A stretch of DNA of 64,000 nucleotides, from the NCBI RefSeq assembly GCF_004028275.1, contig NZ_CP035033.1, positions 1,674,001-1,738,000 of the forward strand. The letters are read 5' to 3'. This stretch comes from Hydrogenovibrio thermophilus (lineage in GTDB: Bacteria > Pseudomonadota > Gammaproteobacteria > Thiomicrospirales > Thiomicrospiraceae). Shown one piece after another: positions 59,511 to 64,000 of the stretch. Position 1 is the stretch's first letter. Each line of letters opens with the position of its first letter. The translations under genes and the position numbers were made by a program. The notes under the pieces were generated by a model. It saw nothing but the letters and a program-made list of their open reading frames with translations, was not told where the DNA came from and ran no database searches.

Positions 59511-59900
59511 ATGCAAATTACCTTGCTAAAATCGAAACTCCATCGGGTTACCACCACGCATTCGGAACTGGACTACGAAGGTTCCTGCGCGATTGACGGC
59601 CACCTCTTGGAAGTGGCAGGGATTCGAGAATACGAGCAAATCCAGATTTACAACGTCAATAACGGTAACCGCTTCACCACTTACGCCATTCGCGCGGAAG
59701 ACAATAGCGGCATCATTTCCGTGAACGGCGCGGCCGCGCATAAAGCGGCGCCTGGAGATTTGCTCATCATTGCGACTTACGCCACCATGGACGCAGAAGA
59801 AGCCGATGAGCATAAACCGATTATGGTGTATTTCGACGAAAACAACCAAATCACTCATACCCGGAATACCATTCCGGTGCAAATGCAGCAGATGGCTTAA
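59511..59900 (+). CDS. panD: Aspartate 1-decarboxylase (pyruvoyl enzyme)
   Basis: 129 aa, full length. Makes beta-alanine from L-aspartate for pantothenate. The chain self-cleaves between Gly24 and Ser25 in [10 protein letters not shown], turning Ser25 into the pyruvoyl group. Other family marks: [15 protein letters not shown] start, [11 protein letters not shown], and [26 protein letters not shown] precedes the ATG. It lies on the opposite strand from panB and panC, about 1.7 kb from panC and parted from it by pomAB. A terminator follows directly. Confidence 0.96.
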   Translation: MQITLLKSKLHRVTTTHSELDYEGSCAIDGHLLEVAGIREYEQIQIYNVNNGNRFTTYAIRAEDNSGIISVNGAAAHKAAPGDLLIIATYATMDAEEADEHKPIMVYFDENNQITHTRNTIPVQMQQMA

Positions 59901-59935
59901 ACTCAGACTCATTAGACCATTTAACCGCATTATCG

Positions 59936-59963
59936 ATAGCCCGCCTTGTCGGGCTATTTTTTT
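59936..59963 (+). terminator. Rho-independent terminator of panD
   Basis: ATAGCCCG-CCTTGT-CGGGCTAT followed by six to seven T residues. Its 3' arm overlaps the stop codon of convergent pomB. Confidence 0.9.
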
Positions 59964-60733
59964 ATCTGCATTTCCTCTACCGAAATCGACTGAGTTCGAA
60001 CATTCTCGCTCTGGCCTTCGTCTTCAAAATAGTTTGGTTCAATGATAATCTCCACTCGACGGTTCATCGCGTAACCAGCCTCGGTTTCCGCCAAGGACAA
60101 GGGCGACGTATCCGCCACGCCGACTACTTCGGCCTGACGGGACTGAATAATACCGTTCTCAATCAGCTTTTGAACAACCGCCGCGGCGCGGGCACTGGAC
60201 AGTTCCCAATTAGATTTAAAGCGCCCGCCCACAACCGGGCGTTTATCGGTATGCCCAACCGCCTGAACTCTGGAAAACTCAGTGACATAAGGCTGTAATT
60301 TGCTTAAATAAACCGCAAACCCAGGTTTCAATTCTGCACTGCCGGTGGGGAAGGAAATGTTTTCGGGAAAGGAAATGTGCACCCGTTTTTTCTCCGGGTC
60401 CAAGGAGACTTGTACATCGCTTTGGCGGCTCGCCATGGCAAAGGTTTCCACCAAGCTCTCATACAAGGGTTTCAGGTTTTCAATCGTCGTTTCACCGTCT
60501 TGGTCTTGCTCAACCTTTCGCTGTTCGTCCGCCTGCTTGAAATACTGTACTTGAGTTTGGGTCAAATCCGACCCGTGTCCCAAGGTATGCGTCAGAGATT
60601 TAACAATCGCTTCGTATTTATGGGCGTCCAAGGTCGACATCGCAAACAACAACACAAAAATCGCCATCAACAGTGACATCAAATCCGCGAACGTCGCCAA
60701 CCAAGGCGCATCATTACACTTTTTCTTCGCCAT
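59954..60733 (-). CDS. pomB: Flagellar motor stator protein PomB/MotB
   Basis: 259 aa. A single N-terminal transmembrane helix holds the ion-binding Asp17 (WLATFADLMSLLMAIFVLLF). The PomB-type continuation AMSTLDAHKYEAIVKSL makes a sodium channel likely, as in Vibrio PomB. After a plug and linker comes an OmpA-like peptidoglycan-binding domain: AVGHTDKRPVVGGRFKSN, then WELSSARAAAVVQKLIENG and AMNRRVEIIIEP. Stop codon is TAG. The start overlaps pomA's stop (TGATG), so the stator subunits are made together. No other flagellar genes adjoin it. Confidence 0.9.
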   Translation of the reverse strand: MAKKKCNDAPWLATFADLMSLLMAIFVLLFAMSTLDAHKYEAIVKSLTHTLGHGSDLTQTQVQYFKQADEQRKVEQDQDGETTIENLKPLYESLVETFAMASRQSDVQVSLDPEKKRVHISFPENISFPTGSAELKPGFAVYLSKLQPYVTEFSRVQAVGHTDKRPVVGGRFKSNWELSSARAAAVVQKLIENGIIQSRQAEVVGVADTSPLSLAETEAGYAMNRRVEIIIEPNYFEDEGQSENVRTQSISVEEMQIKK

Positions 60734-61494
60734 CAGGCCTCGTCCACCAAAGGTTTGGTTTCCAAATAAGGGGAAAGCATGTCCCGCATGATATTTGGAT
60801 TTTGTCCCTGACTGATGGCCTCCAAAGCATCGACAATCATCAACTGACGCAAGGATTCTTCCTGCCCCCAGGTCGTGATTTTATCGGCCATCGGCAAGGC
60901 AAACAGGTTGGCGATCATCGCCCCATATAAGGTCGTCAGCATGGCAACGGCCATCGCCGGACCAATCGACGCCGGATCCGACAGGTTCGATAACATTTGA
61001 ATCAAGCCTACTAGCGTCCCGATCATGCCAAAAGCCGGTGCCGCACCGCCAATGGAAGCAAACACCCCGGCACTGGTTTCCGCTCGCTCCACCAGCAGTT
61101 TGTTCTCTTCCAACAAGGTCTGACGAATCAAATCCTTGGAATAACCGTCCACCATCATGCGAATGCCGCGGCGGTAAAATTCATGATTGATTTCCATGTT
61201 CTCCAGTGCCAAAAACCCTTTCGAACGCGACGTTCTCAGTAAATCTTCCGTCAAATCAATCAATTCATTTTTGTCTTTAATATCGTTAGACGGCATCAAA
61301 ATGCGAAACGACATCGCCACGGCATGCATGGCTTCATGATAGGAATACCGAATCATGGTCGCGGCGATGGTACCGCCGATGACAATCATCAAACCGGGAA
61401 TATTAATAAAGATCAGAATGGAAGATCCCATCGACATGGCGACGAGAACGATGGCCACCCCGAGAAAGAGGCCGATAAAGGTAGAAAAACTCAT
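60733..61494 (-). CDS. pomA: Flagellar motor stator protein PomA/MotA
   Basis: 253 aa, the short PomA length (MotA is about 295). Four transmembrane helices: FIGLFLGVAIVLVAMSMG, then FINIPGLMIVIGGTIAATMI, and the pair GVFASIGGAAPAFGMIGTLV and GPAMAVAMLTTLYGAMIANL. The cytoplasmic loop between helices 2 and 3 contains the charged residues that touch FliG. Proline in the GMIGTLVGLI and AMLTTLYG segments follows the family. Five PomA and two PomB subunits drive rotation by sodium flow. It is translationally coupled to pomB. Confidence 0.9.
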   Translation of the reverse strand: MSFSTFIGLFLGVAIVLVAMSMGSSILIFINIPGLMIVIGGTIAATMIRYSYHEAMHAVAMSFRILMPSNDIKDKNELIDLTEDLLRTSRSKGFLALENMEINHEFYRRGIRMMVDGYSKDLIRQTLLEENKLLVERAETSAGVFASIGGAAPAFGMIGTLVGLIQMLSNLSDPASIGPAMAVAMLTTLYGAMIANLFALPMADKITTWGQEESLRQLMIVDALEAISQGQNPNIMRDMLSPYLETKPLVDEA

Positions 61495-61538
61495 GGTTAA
61501 TATCTTATTGTTAGAGTGTCACGAAAGACCTGTTCTGA

Positions 61539-61548
61539 CCAGGCCTGG
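61539..61548. repeat. CCAGGCCTGG palindrome, intergenic (panC/pomA)
   Basis: Perfect core in the 67-bp gap between panC and pomA (both minus), 13 bp beyond the panC stop. The context TGACCAGGCCTGGTTA resembles the longer palindromes at 17903 and 24828. No T run follows on the minus strand. Confidence 0.9.
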
Positions 61549-61561
61549 TTATTTTTGTTTT

Positions 61562-62416
61562 TTAATGCGGCGCCACCAGTACATTATCCAACAGGCGCGT
61601 TTTCCCTAAACGGGCGGCGGCCACAATCACACAGTTCTCGCCCGCGGAATCAACCGGTTCCAGCGAGTCGGTTTGACGGATATTCACATAATCCACAGCG
61701 TCAAACCCTTCTGCCAGCAACTGTTGCGTGGCTGTTGCTTCCAATGCCCTGAAATCATCGTTTTCGGACTCAATCGCCATCCGAACCGATTGCAACACCA
61801 CAAACAGTTTGGGCGCGATCCGACGTTGAGCTTCATCCAGATACTGATTTCGGGAGCTCAATGCGAGACCGTCGGCATCCCGCATAATCTCGGCCCGAAT
61901 CAACTCGACGGGCATGGACAAATCTTCGACCATACGTTTTAACACCGCCACCTGCTGAAAATCTTTCTGGCCAAACACCGCCACATCCGGTTGAACCATA
62001 TTGAACAACTTATTCACCACCGTGGTGACGCCGTCAAAGTGCCCTGGCCGGGTAGCGCCTTCCAAAATCGTGGTCAAATGCGACGGCGCCACCACCAATG
62101 TCTGTTCTTGTCCATTTGGATACATTTCCTCGACGGAGGGCGCAAATACGGCATCCACGCGTTTTTCCCGCAAATAAGCACAATCCTGCTCATAGGTGCG
62201 GGGGTAACGGTCAAAATCTTCATTCGGTCCAAACTGCAAAGGATTCACAAAAACGCTGACCACCACCCGGTCGGCCTTTTGCCGAGCCTTGTCCACCAAA
62301 CTGAGATGACCCGCATGCAAATTGCCCATCGTCGGCACCAGTGCCACCCGTTGTCCGGCACGCTTCCATTCCATCACCGTCTCTCTCAGAGACGACACTT
62401 TATCCAGCTGCAGCAT
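61562..62416 (-). CDS. panC: Pantothenate synthetase
   Basis: 284 aa. Joins pantoate and beta-alanine with ATP to give pantothenate. The nucleotidyl-transferase HIGH-like motif is in PTMGNLHAGHLSLVDKA. It is followed by VVSVFVNPLQFGPNEDFDRY, GQKDFQQVAVLKRMV (pantoate and beta-alanine contacts) and the KMSKS-like DGLALSSRNQYL. The ATG is directly adjacent to the panB stop, so the two are co-translated. Last gene of pcnB-folK-panB-panC; its beta-alanine comes from PanD, encoded nearby. Confidence 0.96.
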   Translation of the reverse strand: MLQLDKVSSLRETVMEWKRAGQRVALVPTMGNLHAGHLSLVDKARQKADRVVVSVFVNPLQFGPNEDFDRYPRTYEQDCAYLREKRVDAVFAPSVEEMYPNGQEQTLVVAPSHLTTILEGATRPGHFDGVTTVVNKLFNMVQPDVAVFGQKDFQQVAVLKRMVEDLSMPVELIRAEIMRDADGLALSSRNQYLDEAQRRIAPKLFVVLQSVRMAIESENDDFRALEATATQQLLAEGFDAVDYVNIRQTDSLEPVDSAGENCVIVAAARLGKTRLLDNVLVAPH

Positions 62417-63208
62417 TTATTCGCCCATCCAGTGTTCCGGCCCCGGAAAACGCTGGTGCTTCACATCGGCCACGTATTGCGCCAAGGCCGTTTGTACGGA
62501 ATCGGCTTCCTGCAAAAAGTTTTTGGCGAATTTCGGCGCTTTTCCCAGCGTCAAGCCCAGCACATCATGCCAAACCAGTACCTGTCCATCCGTATCCACA
62601 CCGGCACCAATACCAATCACCGGAATCGACAAACGGTCGGTAACGGTTTTTGCCAAGCTGGCCGGCACACATTCCAAGACCAGCATTTCCGCCCCGGATT
62701 CCTGCAAAGCGATTGCATCGTCCAACAACTTTTGCGCGGCCTGTTTTTCACGTCCGGCGACTTGATACCCTTTCAGCTGCACCGATTGCGGCAATAGCCC
62801 CAAGTGCCCACAAACCGGCACACCCAAATCGGTCAAGGCACGCACCAGAGACAAAACCCGCTTGCCGCCTTCGACCTTGACCATATTGGCCAAACCTTCC
62901 TTCATCAAACGGCTCGCCGCGGCCAAACCTTGCGACACGTCGGCATCCGCCATAAACGGCAAATCGGCGACACACCAGACCTGGTGGTTTTTACGTTGTA
63001 CCATTTGGGTGTGATAAACCATGTCATCCAGCGAAACCGGCAAGGTATTCTCATGCCCTTGCACCACCATACCGAGCGAATCGCCGACCAGCAGAACATC
63101 AACCCCCGCTTCCACGCCCCAATAGGCTTGGCTGGCTTCATAAGCCGTCAAACAGGCGATTTTTTCGCCTTCGACTTTCATCTTTCTGAGCTTCGATAAG
63201 GTTTTCAT
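62417..63208 (-). CDS. panB: 3-methyl-2-oxobutanoate hydroxymethyltransferase
   Basis: 263 aa from the ATG at 63208 (GGAAAT upstream); 13 further upstream codons are open but overlap the folK end and lack similarity. Transfers a hydroxymethyl group from methylene-THF to ketoisovalerate, the first pantothenate step. (beta-alpha)8 fold with [20 protein letters not shown], metal-site [30 protein letters not shown] and [19 protein letters not shown]. Folate cofactor use fits co-transcription with folK. Confidence 0.96.
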   Translation of the reverse strand: MKTLSKLRKMKVEGEKIACLTAYEASQAYWGVEAGVDVLLVGDSLGMVVQGHENTLPVSLDDMVYHTQMVQRKNHQVWCVADLPFMADADVSQGLAAASRLMKEGLANMVKVEGGKRVLSLVRALTDLGVPVCGHLGLLPQSVQLKGYQVAGREKQAAQKLLDDAIALQESGAEMLVLECVPASLAKTVTDRLSIPVIGIGAGVDTDGQVLVWHDVLGLTLGKAPKFAKNFLQEADSVQTALAQYVADVKHQRFPGPEHWMGE

Positions 63209-63243
63209 AATAATTTCCAGTGTGAGTGAAACCGATTTTGGAA

Positions 63244-63744
63244 TCAAATCGGTTTAACGAAAACGTCCGACACCCGGTCGGCCAATTCTTGAAACGACCG
63301 ACCGTCCGGCATGCAACCGTCCGGTTTTAAATCCAGTAGCGGCAACAATACAAAGTCCCGTTCCGTCATAAACGGGTGCGGCACCTGCAAACGCGGTCCG
63401 TCAATAACCGTTTCGCCATACAGCAGCACATCCAAATCAATCAAGCGCTCGCCCCAATGGCGTTTTTTGACTTTGCCCTGCGTACGCTCGATGTCCTGTA
63501 ATGCATCCAACAATGCCAAAGGCGACAGTCGGGTTCTGACCCAAGCGACGGCATTGACAAAATCCGGTTGATCCTGAGGTCCCTGCGGGCGAGAGCCATA
63601 CAATTGAGACACACCTTGCCAATGAGTTTCCGGTAACTTTTTCAAACGCTCAATCGCAGTCAAAACCTGCTGTTTGGGGTTTTCCAGGTTACTGCCAATG
63701 CCGATAAAGACATCGGTTTCCCTCGCCGTTATGGTCGTTGTCAT
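63244..63744 (-). CDS. folK: 6-hydroxymethyl-7,8-dihydropterin pyrophosphokinase
   Basis: 166 aa. Transfers pyrophosphate from ATP to the pterin, early in folate synthesis. HPPK marks: [20 protein letters not shown] at the N-terminus, [20 protein letters not shown], the signature [15 protein letters not shown] (two metal-binding Asp) and [18 protein letters not shown]. It lies 11 bp after the pcnB stop and ends 35 bp before the panB start, the standard gammaproteobacterial order. Confidence 0.95.
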   Translation of the reverse strand: MTTTITARETDVFIGIGSNLENPKQQVLTAIERLKKLPETHWQGVSQLYGSRPQGPQDQPDFVNAVAWVRTRLSPLALLDALQDIERTQGKVKKRHWGERLIDLDVLLYGETVIDGPRLQVPHPFMTERDFVLLPLLDLKPDGCMPDGRSFQELADRVSDVFVKPI

Positions 63745-63755
63745 CGCTGTAGGCT

Positions 63756-64000
63756 TCAGGCGTCGTCCGACGACACCGTTTCCGCCTGGTCGCCACGACC
63801 GTGGCTGCGTTTACGGTAAGGATTTCGATTGCGTCGAGGACGACGACTCCGACCTTTCGGCTTTTCCACATCATTGGCAAACGCCACCTGATCGACCGCA
63901 TCCAAATTTTGATATTCCGTCCACCAGTCGAACACTTCTTTCAGACTGTCGTCACCCGCTGCAACGCGAATGCCCATAAAATCATAAGCCGCTCGGAAGC
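63756..64000 (-). CDS. pcnB: Poly(A) polymerase I, C-terminal end (5' part outside window)
   Basis: About 81 codons of the C-terminus: FRAAYDFMGIRVAAGDDSLK, then EVFDWWTEYQ matches the end of PcnB's RNA-binding part. A strongly basic tail follows (RSRRPRRNRNPYRKRSHGRG), characteristic of proteobacterial PcnB. The enzyme adds 3' poly(A) tails that mark RNA for decay. It leads the folK-panB-panC operon. Only the tail is visible, but similarity and gene order agree. Confidence 0.85.
   Translation of the reverse strand, partial: FRAAYDFMGIRVAAGDDSLKEVFDWWTEYQNLDAVDQVAFANDVEKPKGRSRRPRRNRNPYRKRSHGRGDQAETVSSDDA

Overview
The window comes from a Gram-negative gammaproteobacterium. The gene content (class I fructose-1,6-bisphosphatase beside inorganic pyrophosphatase, PEP carboxylase, PII/AmtB ammonium uptake, a PomAB-type sodium flagellar motor, heptose-containing LPS) and the protein sequences suggest a marine sulfur-oxidising autotroph of the Thiomicrospira/Hydrogenovibrio/Thiomicrorhabdus group. 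That placement is inference; nothing in the window proves the genus. No insertion sequence, phage, CRISPR array or plasmid function was seen.

Layout. 1-5200 (all minus): a partial LpoA/LppC-like gene, pepN, pal and an Fnr-type regulator. An AT-rich 509-bp gap holds an inverted pair of DnaA-box-like sequences. 5710-6915: a ketohexokinase-like PfkB kinase fused to a C-terminal Rieske [2Fe-2S] domain. 7025-16006: rnr-rlmB, a dihydrolipoamide-dehydrogenase-like flavoprotein, mltF, thiI and an HDOD protein. 16230-23409: fbp, ppa, glnE, a membrane-anchored methyltransferase, then glnK-amtB behind a sigma-54-type promoter. 23477-28565: a small unknown protein, a short flagellin, valS and an SH3/coiled-coil membrane protein. 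28907-34750: a complete rRNA operon on the minus strand (two promoters, 16S, tRNA-Ile, tRNA-Ala, 23S, 5S, terminator), with processing stems still readable. 34777-40663: maf-rng-yhdP. 41204-53047: a tightly packed minus-strand surface-polysaccharide/LPS cluster (hldD, waaC, three sialyltransferase-like paralogues, a GT2, a GT4, an O-antigen-ligase-like protein, a second GT9, ugd, UDP-glucuronate 4-epimerase). 53149-56480 (plus): a PTP-type phosphatase, msbA and an LpxL-type acyltransferase. 56599-64000: ppc, panD, pomAB and the pcnB-folK-panB-panC operon.

How it fits together. HldD makes the heptose precursor, WaaC and the other GT9 add core sugars, Ugd and the epimerase supply uronic acids, the sialyltransferase-like trio plus the GT2 and GT4 probably decorate the outer core or O-chain, the WaaL-like protein ligates, and LpxL/MsbA acylate and flip lipid A. 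GlnK, AmtB and GlnE jointly control nitrogen uptake and glutamine synthetase.

Three things stand out. First, a palindrome, CCAGGCCTGG, occurs 16 times perfectly plus several one-mismatch copies, in intergenic hairpins and in-frame inside genes (as Gln-Ala-Trp or Pro-Gly-Leu). Second, the kinase-Rieske fusion. Third, three diverged tandem paralogues carrying the D/E-D/E-G, HP and S/T motifs of bacterial sialyl/polysialyltransferases.
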